The position numbers and the translations under genes are program-made. A stretch of 39,286 nucleotides of DNA from contig JASHPL010000122.1 in assembly GCA_030038125.1 (NCBI GenBank), positions 1-39,286 on the forward strand, in the 5' to 3' direction. Of this stretch, positions 24,562 through 33,914 are shown piece by piece. The notes under the pieces are model-generated. The model worked only from the letters and a program-made list of their open reading frames with translations, searched no databases and was not told the origin of the DNA. This stretch comes from Candidatus Sulfotelmatobacter sp. GTDB lineage: Bacteria > Acidobacteriota > Terriglobia > Terriglobales > Acidobacteriaceae. Numbering within the stretch: position 1 is the stretch's first letter; every line of letters starts with the position of its first letter.

Positions 24562-25539
24562 CTAATCCCCTGCCGTTGCTGGCGGCGTAGAAACGGCTGG
24601 ATCTGCTGATGGCGACGTCAAGGGTTCGGCGATCACTGGCGGCACCGCGACAACTGGAATGTCCATCTTTTCTTTCCAATAGGTCACCGCAACCCCGCGT
24701 TGCCAAAAGCGCGGAATCAACAGAAGGAAAAGGGTAAGTTGACTGACGACAACGGCGCCGATAATTCTTTGCGGAGAAACAAATCGAATCCAAATCCAAA
24801 GCCCGCCAACCAAAACCACGGCCGCAACGATTGCAATCAATACATAATTGCCGAGCAGGCTTCCCAGACTTCGGAACGTATGGCGGAAGCCGCTGGCAAT
24901 GGATTTTCTCACGGCAGGCTGATCGCTCAAGACCGTATTGGCCTCGGCGAGATCAAACCAGATTCGCAAGCTCGTCATCACCAGGAAGATGATCGCCAAT
25001 CCGGTCATACGCAACTCAAACGGTAGCACCTCGTACGTGCTTTCTCCCGCTTTCTTCACGATTGCCCCATTGGCGGCGAACAGAATTCCGGCGACAATTC
25101 CCATCACAATTCCAGCGATAACCAGGATGCGGATAAATCGCCACAAATTTCGTCCGCAGGCGCGAAAGAAATCTTCTCGTGGCAAGCGATAGTTGGAAGC
25201 GTATCCGGCAAAGACTCCGGGCAAAAACAGAGCGGTCAGCAGGAAAAACAGGAATGCGAAATGAGCCGACGCCATGCTCAGCGCCGAAAGCGAAGGAAAC
25301 TCCGGTCTCATGAACAACTCGATCAGGATGCTGATATCGAAACCGCGCACCAATCCGCCGGCATAAAGGCTGTGGTCGAGAATGGCATGAGCGCTGTCGC
25401 GAAACATGGCTGCTCCCAACCACGCCAGAACCAGATTCAGCAGCCAGAACCAGAAGATGTAGCGCTTGTTGTCTGCTACCATGCTCAAGCCGCTGCGCAG
25501 CAAACCTCGTTTCTTCTCATCCTGGAAAAGTGTCTGCAT
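24562..25539 (-). CDS. Polytopic membrane protein of unknown function
   Basis: This protein of 325 residues has about six hydrophobic segments (for example YIFWFWLLNLVLAWLGAAMF and ILVIAGIVMGIVAGILFAA) and a Pro/Ala-rich C-terminal tail that may be cytoplasmic. I do not recognise a named family. The ATG at 25539 (MQTLFQDEKKRG) is preferred because GGAAGGAAAC lies directly before it; the longer frame overlaps the upstream gene. It lies 11 bases after the M1 peptidase gene, so the two are probably co-transcribed. Confidence 0.8.
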   Translation of the reverse strand: MQTLFQDEKKRGLLRSGLSMVADNKRYIFWFWLLNLVLAWLGAAMFRDSAHAILDHSLYAGGLVRGFDISILIELFMRPEFPSLSALSMASAHFAFLFFLLTALFLPGVFAGYASNYRLPREDFFRACGRNLWRFIRILVIAGIVMGIVAGILFAANGAIVKKAGESTYEVLPFELRMTGLAIIFLVMTSLRIWFDLAEANTVLSDQPAVRKSIASGFRHTFRSLGSLLGNYVLIAIVAAVVLVGGLWIWIRFVSPQRIIGAVVVSQLTLFLLLIPRFWQRGVAVTYWKEKMDIPVVAVPPVIAEPLTSPSADPAVSTPPATAGD

Positions 25540-25550
25540 CGTTTCCTTCC

Positions 25551-27599
25551 TTACACGGCCCACCATGCCAGAAACTGACCGATCCACTGCGACAGAAACA
25601 GCCAATAGTTCGAGATCTTATAGGTTGGCCTGTTGCACGCCTTGACCACATAGCTGTTATCGAAATTATTGCGGTCGATCTGAATCGTGTGCTCCGCATC
25701 AATTTCTGCCGAAGCCACCTTGGCTTTTTTCTGATAACTGAATCTCGTCCAGCGGCTTTGGCCGTCCCAATGTTCGCGAACCCGCTCCCCGTTGTCGAAC
25801 ATGACTTCCAGGTCGACCGGCATCACAAAGGCTCCTTTGCGATGCACCGTCACGTACGATTGATAGACCGTATCCTTGGCTTTATTCTTCTCTTTGCTGC
25901 CTTTCTTTTCCTCGTACCAGTTCACTGGGAAGGATTCAACCTCGGGGACTTCGTAGTCCATTACCTGTGATCCGTAAATGGCTTGGTCGAAATACCAGCG
26001 CAAGTTCTTGCCCGACACTTCCTCAATCGTCTTAAGGAAATCTTCTTTTGTCGGATGCGTAAAGCGATACTTCATGAAATACACGTGCATCGCCTGGGTC
26101 ATCGTATCTTCGCCGATGATGCCCTCCAGCGTCAGAAGCACGCTGGCGGTCTTGCCGTAAGTGATGGCGCCATAGGAATTGGAACTGTAATAGTCGTAGG
26201 CTTTTTCCGCGATGGGATCGAAATCCGCAATGCCGATGTAAGAATCACGCTGTTCTTCGCGCTCCCCGACTGTACCGCCCATTACGTTCAGAATCGAAGT
26301 CCCCTTACCAAGAATGGAATCCAACACCTTCACTTCCGAGTAGCTGTTGATGCCCTCATCCATCCACGCATCCTCAAATTCGTTGGTGGCGACCATGCCA
26401 TACCAGTACTGATGGCCAAATTCGTGTTCGAGAACGAGCTCGGGAAAGTACAAGCCCTGCGGCATGAACCAGCTCGTATCGCCGGTGATGAACGTGGGGT
26501 ATTCCATTCCACCAGCGGCGGAATCGGGTTCGGGATCAACGACGGTCAGCGTTTTATAAGGGTACGGCCCGTACCATTTTTCGAAGCGATCCAGCGTCTC
26601 CCGGACAATGCGCTCGTGCCGTTCGGCTTGGCTCCAATGTGCCGGCTGCATCAAAAAGCGCAGCTTCACCGGTCCCATCTGTGCCTGGTATGTCGCCTCG
26701 CGCACTTTGAAGCGCGGGCTTACCGTCCATGCAAAGTCGTGAATGTCATCGCCGTGATAGGTGACGGTCTTCGTGCCATCAGAATTGTTCACGCTGCTGA
26801 CTTCCACTCCGCTGGCACCAATCTCTTCATTCTGAGGTACGGTGAGTTTTACGTCATAAACACCGAAATCGGCGAAGAACTCCGTCGTCGCGTGGTATTG
26901 ATGGCAGTTCCACGCTCCGTGCCACCACACCCCGACTTTCGGGAACCATTGCCCGCCGAGCAGAAAATCGCGCTTCCAGCCGGACCGGGCTTGCGTTTCC
27001 GGCATTTGATCGTGAAATGCAATCTTGAACTGCACATAAGCTCCGGCAGGAATCGGTTTGGGAACGTGCAGCATAATCACTGTCTTGTCATCTTTATTGC
27101 CGTCATCGGGTGAAATGTATTGCAGGTTTTGCGTGAGGTCTCCCTGGCCGACGACCTCAAGGTTCCTGATTTCTTCCGATCCGTAAGCTTTCGGGTCCCA
27201 TTCCTTGTAGCTGGTGTCGCGGCTGCCCTCGAGCTTCGCTTCCCGTATCCATGTCGCATTCGGCTGAAATGCATTCTGATAAAGGTGGAAAGGGAATTGA
27301 TCCAGGGACTGTCCGGTCAGGTTGTGATAGGTGAGCGTTTCAGTGGCGTCGATGGTATGGTTCTTCGCGTCATAGCGCGCTTCGATCTCGTAATGCACGA
27401 CCCGGTCCGATAGCGGAGTCGGTGAATTGATGGCGAGCGTCGTGTCAGGAATCGAAGGAGAACCCTGGGCCGCTGGCATGCGGGCTTTCATATTAGCCAT
27501 CGTTTGCGGACTGCCAGCCCACATCGGAGTCCTGGCGAATAATATGCACACGAATGCAGCAGACGCAGTGAAAAAAAAGCTTCTCCATCGAATCCGCAT
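25551..27599 (-). CDS. M1-family zinc metallopeptidase, secreted or membrane-associated
   Basis: This protein of 682 residues begins with a signal-like sequence (MRIRWRSFFFTASAAFVCIL). It has the gluzincin zinc site HEFGH at about residues 392-396 and the third ligand, a glutamate, at about 415 in WMDEGINSYSE. The segment GGMEYP at about 363-368 replaces the GAMEN motif of classic aminopeptidase N. A beta-sandwich N-terminal domain precedes the catalytic part. The C terminus is Trp-rich and hydrophobic. It probably acts in the periplasm or at the cell surface on peptides. The ATG at 27599 has a GAGGAA site upstream; the much longer frame is discarded. Confidence 0.93.
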   Translation of the reverse strand: MRIRWRSFFFTASAAFVCILFARTPMWAGSPQTMANMKARMPAAQGSPSIPDTTLAINSPTPLSDRVVHYEIEARYDAKNHTIDATETLTYHNLTGQSLDQFPFHLYQNAFQPNATWIREAKLEGSRDTSYKEWDPKAYGSEEIRNLEVVGQGDLTQNLQYISPDDGNKDDKTVIMLHVPKPIPAGAYVQFKIAFHDQMPETQARSGWKRDFLLGGQWFPKVGVWWHGAWNCHQYHATTEFFADFGVYDVKLTVPQNEEIGASGVEVSSVNNSDGTKTVTYHGDDIHDFAWTVSPRFKVREATYQAQMGPVKLRFLMQPAHWSQAERHERIVRETLDRFEKWYGPYPYKTLTVVDPEPDSAAGGMEYPTFITGDTSWFMPQGLYFPELVLEHEFGHQYWYGMVATNEFEDAWMDEGINSYSEVKVLDSILGKGTSILNVMGGTVGEREEQRDSYIGIADFDPIAEKAYDYYSSNSYGAITYGKTASVLLTLEGIIGEDTMTQAMHVYFMKYRFTHPTKEDFLKTIEEVSGKNLRWYFDQAIYGSQVMDYEVPEVESFPVNWYEEKKGSKEKNKAKDTVYQSYVTVHRKGAFVMPVDLEVMFDNGERVREHWDGQSRWTRFSYQKKAKVASAEIDAEHTIQIDRNNFDNSYVVKACNRPTYKISNYWLFLSQWIGQFLAWWAV

Positions 27600-27806
27600 G
27601 AAATTCCTCACGATCACCGAAGATGGAATTGGATCATACGCGTCGTGCGCCGATATCGCCAATCCGCACCGGGAACAATACGCACGAATGTGCGATTTGG
27701 TTCGCGTAATTTTCAGCCCCTGAAAGAGTACAATTCTTTCCCGGATCGTCAATGCTTCCGCAAGCTGCGCAGCAACAGCTGACGATTCCAGACCAAGGAG
27801 GAACCA

Positions 27807-28277
27807 ATGCAGCGCGTTGAGCAAGGTGACCTCGGGCTTCTGCAGCATCCCGCGGCGCAACAGCTTCTGCAGTCAAAAATTCCCGCGCGCCTCGCCTACG
27901 TTTGGACCGATGGCACGCCCCGCGTGATTCCCATCTGGTTTCATTGGAACGGGCGGGAGCTCGTCATGGCTACTCCACCCAAGGCGCCAAAGTTGAAGGC
28001 CTTGGCCAAAAATCCGAAAGTATCCCTCACCATCGACGACAACACTTTCCCGCACAAAGTGCTCCTGATCCGCGGCACGACACGCCTTGAACCGTTGGCC
28101 GGTATTGTTCCTGAGTATGTGTCTTCCGCTGAACGCTATTTTGGCGCGGAACAGGGCAAGGCTTGGGTGAATCAGCTTCGCGGCATGATTTCTTCGATGG
28201 TGCGGATTACCGTAACTCCAGAGTGGGTTGGACTCCTCGATTTTCAGACACGCTTTCCCAGCGCGCTGGCCAGCTGA
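27807..28277 (+). CDS. Pyridoxamine 5'-phosphate oxidase-fold (PPOX) family protein
   Basis: This protein of 156 residues has a split beta-barrel fold, seen in the order LAYVWTDGTPRVIPIWFHWNG, LKALAKNPKVSLTID, VLLIRGTTRLE. Members bind FMN, F420 or heme and often reduce or oxidise small molecules. I cannot tell which cofactor applies here. A strong AAGGAGGA site sits a few bases before the ATG. It diverges from the M1 peptidase gene; the 207-base gap between them must hold both promoters. Confidence 0.85.
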   Translation: MQRVEQGDLGLLQHPAAQQLLQSKIPARLAYVWTDGTPRVIPIWFHWNGRELVMATPPKAPKLKALAKNPKVSLTIDDNTFPHKVLLIRGTTRLEPLAGIVPEYVSSAERYFGAEQGKAWVNQLRGMISSMVRITVTPEWVGLLDFQTRFPSALAS

Positions 28278-28319
28278 TCTATGTCGAAACTTCGTGTCCT
28301 CTCTGGTAAATCCATGGAG

Positions 28320-28341
28320 GGACGGGCGCCCTCGCCCGTCC
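28320..28341. repeat. REP-like palindrome
   Basis: Perfect 9-bp arms GGACGGGCG (28320-28328) and CGCCCGTCC (28333-28341) flank a 4-base loop. It lies about 40 bases after the PPOX gene and 217 bases before pepA. It has no T-run, so it is not a typical intrinsic terminator. The form is that of a REP-type element, though a factor-dependent terminator or mRNA 3'-end stabiliser is also possible. Confidence 0.65.
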
Positions 28342-28557
28342 AGCCGAGCGAAGCTCGTCAGCCGCGCTATTTTCATTTCCGGTTGTGAGCGCCTGGCTCA
28401 AACGAAACCTCATGGTTCATACTTTTCTCTGCTTATCCGAAAATGCACCGAGGAATGACGGAACCGACCGAAGCATCCAATAGCGAAATTGACCCCATGC
28501 GCTCTCCAGCTTGCGTTTTTCCCACAGCGCAAACCATACTTAGCAATTGCGATCATT

Positions 28558-30063
28558 ATGAAGACGACAATTTCTCTTTCCTCTCCTTCCGCTCTCGAAA
28601 CCGAATCGCTCGTAACCGTAGTGCTTGACCATGCAGAACCTGCGATCAATGAAAAAGACAGGAAAGCACAACTCAAACTCGCGGCGGACGATCCTGCTCT
28701 GCAATCGGCGGTGGCGGATTTACTCTCAAGCGGCGAACTCGCCGGCAAGCCGTTTGAAACCAATCTCGTGCACAAACCGGCAGGGTTGAAAGCCAAACGG
28801 CTGCTGCTGGTTTCCGGCGGGAGCGCCAGGAAATTCTCGAGCTACGACTTGCGGCGTCTGGCGGGCGCAGCAGTTCGTACCCTGAAATCCCGTGGTATTC
28901 GTAGTCTTGCCTTTATTGCGCCGGAGAGTATCGCTGCTGAAGACGCCGTCCGCGCGATTGTCGAAGGCGCCCTTGTCGGGAATTTTGATCCTGACTACTA
29001 CCGCAGTGATCGCAAGGACCAGAAGATTGACGAAATCACCGTCGTCGCCTCCGGCGACAAAGGCAAACTCGAGAACGCCGCTCGCGAGGCGCAAGTCATC
29101 GGGGAATCGCAGAATTTCACGCGCGACCTCGTCAATGAGCCTTCGAATCGCATGACGCCCACCATGCTGGGTGAGCGGGCGAAAAAAATGTCGGCAGAAG
29201 TCGGATTGAAATGCGAAGTTTACGGTGCTGAAAAAATCAAGGAGCTCAAGATGGGGGCATTCTGGAGCGTGGCACAGGGCTCGGATGAGCCGCCAGCGCT
29301 GATCGTCATGAAATATGAGCCGGCGGATGCTCCTGAAACACCGGTTCTTGGACTGGTAGGCAAGGGAATCACGTTCGACACCGGAGGCATTTCGATCAAG
29401 CCCGCCGAGGGCATGGAAAAAATGAAGTACGACATGGCTGGAGGCGCGACCATGATCGGCGTTATGCGTGCGATCGCTCTGCTCAAACCAAGAATCAAAG
29501 TGATCGGCATCGTTTGCGCAACCGAGAACATGCCGTCAGGGAAAGCGCAGAAGCCGGGTGACGTTCAGATCGCGATGTCGGGCAAGTCGATCGAGGTCAT
29601 CAATACAGACGCGGAGGGGCGCCTCGTTCTCGCCGACGGCCTGCATTATGCAAAGCAGCTGGGCTGCACTCACCTGGTGGACGCAGCCACGCTCACCGGG
29701 GCCGTGGTCGTTGCGCTTGGTTATCACAATGCCGGTATTTTTACCAACGACGACCAGATGTATGAACGCATCCACCGCGCCAACGAAGAAGCCGGCGAAA
29801 AAATGTGGCGCTTGCCGGTGGACGATGAGTACAAAGAGCAGATTCGCAGTTCGATCGCCGACATCATGAATACCGGCGGCCGCTGGGGCGGCGCCATTAC
29901 CGCTGCCATGTTCCTGAAAGAGTTCGCCGAAGACACGCCGTGGATCCATCTCGATATCGCCGGTACGGCCTGGATGGAGGATCAAAAGCCGTGGATCGCA
30001 AAAGGCCCATCCGGGATCGCGGTGCGCAGCCTGGTGGAATTTGTGAAGGACTTCTCAGCATAA
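28558..30063 (+). CDS. pepA: Leucyl aminopeptidase (peptidase family M17)
   Basis: This 501-residue two-metal aminopeptidase removes N-terminal residues from peptides in the cytoplasm. The family signature NTDAEGRLVLADGL is at about residues 349-362. Other active-site parts are VGKGITFDTGGISIKP (metal-binding Asp and the conserved lysine) and the following KYDMAGGATMIG. The N-terminal domain is variable, as usual. The ATG at 28558 (MKTTISLSSPS) is taken as the start; an upstream in-frame ATG at 28489 adds 23 residues of poor quality. No Shine-Dalgarno sequence is clear. Confidence 0.95.
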   Translation: MKTTISLSSPSALETESLVTVVLDHAEPAINEKDRKAQLKLAADDPALQSAVADLLSSGELAGKPFETNLVHKPAGLKAKRLLLVSGGSARKFSSYDLRRLAGAAVRTLKSRGIRSLAFIAPESIAAEDAVRAIVEGALVGNFDPDYYRSDRKDQKIDEITVVASGDKGKLENAAREAQVIGESQNFTRDLVNEPSNRMTPTMLGERAKKMSAEVGLKCEVYGAEKIKELKMGAFWSVAQGSDEPPALIVMKYEPADAPETPVLGLVGKGITFDTGGISIKPAEGMEKMKYDMAGGATMIGVMRAIALLKPRIKVIGIVCATENMPSGKAQKPGDVQIAMSGKSIEVINTDAEGRLVLADGLHYAKQLGCTHLVDAATLTGAVVVALGYHNAGIFTNDDQMYERIHRANEEAGEKMWRLPVDDEYKEQIRSSIADIMNTGGRWGGAITAAMFLKEFAEDTPWIHLDIAGTAWMEDQKPWIAKGPSGIAVRSLVEFVKDFSA

Positions 30064-30150
30064 AAACTTTGAGTGTTTTCGCGCGGTTCCCACGACGGCA
30101 AAATTCTGTTCCGGATTCGCATGATTCCCGTCTCGCGAATGACCAATCAT

Positions 30151-30975
30151 TTACTGCTGCTGTAACATCCTATTTACTTCTTTGGAAGACACGGCATCGG
30201 CCGCGAAGGTAAATGTGCCTTTGTCCCGCATTTCGCCGGCGGCGCGAAGAAAAGTTCCTAGTGCGGCCCGATACAGGGAGCTTCCTACACTGATACGCTT
30301 GACCCCAAGCGATGTAAGCTCTGCCAGACTCAATTGCACGCCTTGCAGACCCATCACGACATTCACAGGGCGATCCACGGAACTGACCACGGCGGCGATG
30401 TCATCTCTTGAGGCCAGGCCCGGGGCATAGAGAACATCCGCTCCGGCCTCTTGATAAGCCTGCAGGCGCCGGATCGTGTCCTTGATATCTGGGTGGCCGT
30501 GCAGATAGTTCTCTGCTCTCGCAGTTAGAGTGAACGGAAACGGAAGAGACTGTGCCGCTTCGACGGCTGCTCGAATTCTTTCCGTAGCGCGGGCGATTTC
30601 GTAAATAGGATCATGCGTTCGCCCCGTGGAGTCTTCGATGGAGCCACCAACGACACCGGCGCTCGCGGCCATGCGAATTGTCTCCGCAACTGCCACTGGA
30701 TTGTCGCTAAACCCATTTTCCAGATCGGCGGTGACAGGTAGATTCGTTGCGGTAGCGATCTCCGCTGCATAAGCGAGCGTTTGCTCGCGTCCAAGGGTAT
30801 TGTCCAGCCGTCCTTGCGAGAACGCGTAACCCATACTCGTGGTCGCAAGGGCTTCAAAGCCGAGGCGCGCCAGCAGGCATGCACCGCCTACGTCCCAAGG
30901 GTTGGGAATGATGAACGCGCCGTCGCGCTGATGCAGTGCCTGAAAAGTCCTCGCTCGTTCTAACAAGTCATGCAT
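30151..30975 (-). CDS. Isocitrate lyase / PEP mutase-family enzyme
   Basis: This protein of 274 residues is a TIM-barrel enzyme of the PEP mutase/isocitrate lyase superfamily. Recognisable parts are FIIPNPWDVGGACLLARLGFEALATTS, LPVTADLENGFSD (metal-binding acidic residues), GGSIEDSTG and ITLTARAEN-like TLTARAENYLHG. It lacks the KKCGH loop of true isocitrate lyase, so C-C or P-C bond cleavage of another 2-oxo acid or phosphonate is more likely. The start at 30975 is chosen because GGGAG lies about six bases before it. Confidence 0.85.
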   Translation of the reverse strand: MHDLLERARTFQALHQRDGAFIIPNPWDVGGACLLARLGFEALATTSMGYAFSQGRLDNTLGREQTLAYAAEIATATNLPVTADLENGFSDNPVAVAETIRMAASAGVVGGSIEDSTGRTHDPIYEIARATERIRAAVEAAQSLPFPFTLTARAENYLHGHPDIKDTIRRLQAYQEAGADVLYAPGLASRDDIAAVVSSVDRPVNVVMGLQGVQLSLAELTSLGVKRISVGSSLYRAALGTFLRAAGEMRDKGTFTFAADAVSSKEVNRMLQQQ

Positions 30976-31176
30976 TTGTAGCTCCCATTTCGTCACTAAG
31001 GAATCTATGACTGGCCTTCCAACTAGCTTTCAGACCGCTGCACTGAAAACTGCTGTCTCGTGCAGCGTGCCGAACTGCACTGCTTTTTCGATGCTCTGGA
31101 TCAAAACTTTGGCGCACACTTCAAGGTCAATCAGTGGTTCAATGGGAGTAGATCATAGATGGAGGTGTGTCCCCCA

Positions 31177-31347
31177 ATGAAATCTGACTATCCTTTTTCC
31201 CCGCCACTCAAAGATGAGAAGGAAAATGAGCTCAGCGCCCCGCCTTCCCGTTTCATCGACGAAAAGATCTCGGATGATTCGGGTACGGAAAGCAACTCGG
31301 ACAGCGCGCTCAAGCCCGCGGGTCTCGATAATCCCTTCTGGAACTGA
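31177..31347 (+). CDS. Small acidic/polar ORF, possible protein
   Basis: This ORF encodes 56 residues rich in Ser, Asp, Glu and Pro and ends GLDNPFWN. It resembles no family I know. The only positive sign is a GGAGGT site at 31161-31166, ten bases before the ATG at 31177. It lies alone between two minus-strand genes. The 200 bases upstream, after the PEP mutase-family gene, show no other gene. Confidence 0.4.
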   Translation: MKSDYPFSPPLKDEKENELSAPPSRFIDEKISDDSGTESNSDSALKPAGLDNPFWN

Positions 31348-31464
31348 TCTCCTCGTAAGCGCCGATTTTCGTCAAACGGATGGAAATCGGCGCTAATTTT
31401 TTGCGAAAAGCGCGGCATCCGTGGCAGAACATGTCGCCGATATTGTTCGATTCGCAACAGATTG

Positions 31465-32778
31465 TTAGCGCAAGATCGGCAGGCAAAGACAGGGGCGGAT
31501 TGCAAAATCCAGCGACGACATTTTTTCCAGCGCCGGATGCAATTGCGAATCGTTGCACGGCTCCAATGTGATGACAAATGGCAGCGCTGCCTTGTCAAAG
31601 CCGGGTTTCTGGAGCAGAGAATCGATATTCAGACGATGCGCGGCCAGAATCTCCGCCAGCCGCGCCACAATTCCCGGTTGGTCGCGTACGAAAAATCGCA
31701 AATACCACGGGGTCTCAAAATCGCTGCTGACGTTCGGAGTCGTCACGTACGTAGCTGCGTCTCGCCTTCTTCTCGAAGAAAGACTCTGGGCTACGAACAT
31801 TAAATCTGAGACGACCGCGACCGCCGTGGGATCGCCGCCAGCTCCCGCTCCCAGAAATGCGATGTCGCCGCCGTACTGACCGGAAGTGAGAACCAGGTTG
31901 AGATTGCGTTGCACGCGTCCGAATGGCGAGTCGTTGGGCACGAGGCAGGGTCCAACTTCGGCGAGCAGGGTTCCATTTTTCAAGTCGGCGCGCGAGATTT
32001 GCCGGATCGTGCAGCCGAGCTCCGCGGCGTAATCGAAATCAATCGCATCGATGGCGCGAATCGTCCGGGCTCGAATGGATTCCGGGGCAACGTGCGATTT
32101 TAATCCCGCCAGAGCGAGAATCGAGAGCTTTGCCCGGGCGTCTCCGCCGTCCAAATCCTCCGACGCATCCGCTTCTGCATATCCCCGAGCTTGCGCCTCT
32201 TCCAGCGCTTCGCTGAAGGGAATGCGGGCATGCTCGATGCGGCTCAAAATGTAATTGCAGGTACCATTCAAAATCCCGGCGATGCCGTGAAGCTGGTCTC
32301 CGCACAGTCCGGTTCGAAGTGCGGGAAGGACCGGTACGCCCCCGGCTACCGATGCACCGAATTCCAACTGGCACCCGTGGCTCGCGGCCATTTGCAGCAG
32401 GTCTGGACCGTGGCGGGCAATGAGTTGTTTATTCGCGGTGACCACCGATTTGCCAGCTTCGAGCGCGCTGCGCACGATCTGATGTGCGGGATTCAGCCCG
32501 CCGATCAGTTCGACAACAATTTCGGCGTCGGAGTTCAGAATCGATTGCACATCGTCTGTCCAAACAACACTTGCTGGGACCCAAGGCTGCTTCTTGCTCT
32601 CTACGTTGCGATTGCAGATGTGCGTGAGGAGTAAGCCTGAATCGACGCTCTCGCACAGGATTTTCACCACAGCACGACCAACGGTTCCAAAGCCGATCAA
32701 AGCAACTCGGCACACCTGCCCCTCGCGGTCGCGTTGCGCATCCTGGTTGACTTTGGATTTGGATGGTGTCTCGAACAT
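31465..32778 (-). CDS. hom: Homoserine dehydrogenase
   Basis: This 437-residue enzyme reduces aspartate semialdehyde to homoserine for threonine, methionine and isoleucine synthesis. The NAD(P) site is GFGTVG at about residues 29-34. SVVTANKQLIA, GILNGTCNYIL and the catalytic EDLDGGDARAKLSILA follow. The C-terminal 80 or so residues (WYLRFFVRDQPGIVARLAEIL) form an ACT domain, which suggests feedback control by an amino acid such as threonine. It is a stand-alone gene, not fused to aspartokinase. Confidence 0.95.
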   Translation of the reverse strand: MFETPSKSKVNQDAQRDREGQVCRVALIGFGTVGRAVVKILCESVDSGLLLTHICNRNVESKKQPWVPASVVWTDDVQSILNSDAEIVVELIGGLNPAHQIVRSALEAGKSVVTANKQLIARHGPDLLQMAASHGCQLEFGASVAGGVPVLPALRTGLCGDQLHGIAGILNGTCNYILSRIEHARIPFSEALEEAQARGYAEADASEDLDGGDARAKLSILALAGLKSHVAPESIRARTIRAIDAIDFDYAAELGCTIRQISRADLKNGTLLAEVGPCLVPNDSPFGRVQRNLNLVLTSGQYGGDIAFLGAGAGGDPTAVAVVSDLMFVAQSLSSRRRRDAATYVTTPNVSSDFETPWYLRFFVRDQPGIVARLAEILAAHRLNIDSLLQKPGFDKAALPFVITLEPCNDSQLHPALEKMSSLDFAIRPCLCLPILR

Positions 32779-33062
32779 TATCGAAAAGAGAAGGAAATCA
32801 CTTCGAGTCAGAAAATGAATTTCCTATCATACGTTGATCGGCGATTCTCGTGAACTCTAAACCGCACAACTGGGCGGCGCAAGCGGCACAGTGCGCATCA
32901 AAGTTGCTAATATAGTGCCTTCCTGCCGCGAGTCGAATCGTGCGGGAGCCGCGGAGGTACTCGTTCCCAGGCGCCCGTACCGCATAGTTGCGGGCTGAGC
33001 AGAACATTCCGCAATCGCCAACCCGCTGCAGAACTCGAAGCTCGGCAGCCAGAGGAGAATGA

Positions 33063-33899
33063 ATGATTCGAAAGCTTACGGTGATCCCTGGATCCAGGGT
33101 CGTTCAGGCAGTGATTTTTTTTCTTACGATTCTGGCGGGATCTGCCGTGCTCGCTCAACAGGCTCCAGCGCAAGGAACATCCGATCAAACTTCAGCGCAA
33201 CAGCCTTCAGCGCAACAACCTCCTGCGCAACAACCTTCAGATCAACAGTCTCAAAGTCAATCCAGTAGTCAAGAAGCTTCGTCGGAAGAGGTGCCGGTGC
33301 ATCGGAGGATCAAGCCGAAGGAGTACAAAAATTGGAATTTCAACGTCGGCGGCGGCGCCAACCTCACCGGCGGGACCACCGAAAAGTTCGTGATTGGCGG
33401 AGGCGGAGCCGCAGCGGCCGGCGTCGCCCGTAATTACAACAAGTATCTCGGGCTTCGCCTCGACTTTCAATTTGATAATCTGCCTCTGCGCAATTCTGCT
33501 CTGCTCCAGGCGCAGGCTCCGGGCGCGAATAGTCACGTCTACATGCTGATGCTCGATCCCATCATCAACATTCCCGTCAATCGACTATGGAGCGCCTACA
33601 TCGTTTTTGGCCCTGTTTTTGACCACCGCACAGGAAAACTAAATTCCTCAACGGCAACGCCCGGTGAAGCCTGCAACCCCTTCTTTGCCTGGTGGGGCCG
33701 CTGCTATGCCAACAGCTTGCCCCTGAACGTCAATTTCCTGCGCGCCAGCGAGAATGAGTTCGGCTACAACGTGGGCGGGGGAGTTGCGCGCAAAGTTCAT
33801 AGCAACATCGAAATCTACGCCGAGGTCCGCATAACACACGGTACCCATAATGGCGTGACCACGGACGTTCGGCCGGTCACCATGGGTGTACGCTGGTGA
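33063..33899 (+). CDS. Outer-membrane beta-barrel protein with Gln/Pro/Ser-rich linker
   Basis: This 278-residue protein has a signal peptide (VIFFLTILAGSAVLAQQ), then a low-complexity stretch of Gln, Pro, Ser and Ala (about residues 35-75), then a region with repeating amphipathic beta strands ending in VTMGVRW, with a terminal aromatic residue typical of outer-membrane proteins. It resembles small OmpA/OmpW-like barrels, with function unknown. A GAGGAG site precedes the ATG. The linker is encoded by a 15-base tandem repeat. The stop lies 15 bases from the end of pqqE on the opposite strand. The 284 bases upstream, back to hom, hold a possible TAATAT -10 near 32919 but no gene. Confidence 0.85.
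   Translation: MIRKLTVIPGSRVVQAVIFFLTILAGSAVLAQQAPAQGTSDQTSAQQPSAQQPPAQQPSDQQSQSQSSSQEASSEEVPVHRRIKPKEYKNWNFNVGGGANLTGGTTEKFVIGGGGAAAAGVARNYNKYLGLRLDFQFDNLPLRNSALLQAQAPGANSHVYMLMLDPIINIPVNRLWSAYIVFGPVFDHRTGKLNSSTATPGEACNPFFAWWGRCYANSLPLNVNFLRASENEFGYNVGGGVARKVHSNIEIYAEVRITHGTHNGVTTDVRPVTMGVRW
33191..33250 (+). repeat. 15-base tandem repeat in the barrel-protein gene
   Basis: Four imperfect 15-base units (33191-33205, 33206-33220, 33221-33235, 33236-33250) of the type TTCAGCGCAACAACC encode SAQQP-like pentapeptides. In-frame repeats of this kind can change length by slippage without breaking the frame. Confidence 0.8.
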
Positions 33900-33914
33900 G
33901 GTTTGAAACCATTC

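Noticed and set aside
25983-27113. 376-codon plus-strand frame over the M1 peptidase
   Set aside because: It is antisense to a well-defined metallopeptidase; its composition and lack of motifs fit a chance frame.
32779-33062. tRNA-like segment upstream of the barrel gene
   Set aside because: Some GC-rich pairing is possible, but no cloverleaf with a T-loop could be formed.
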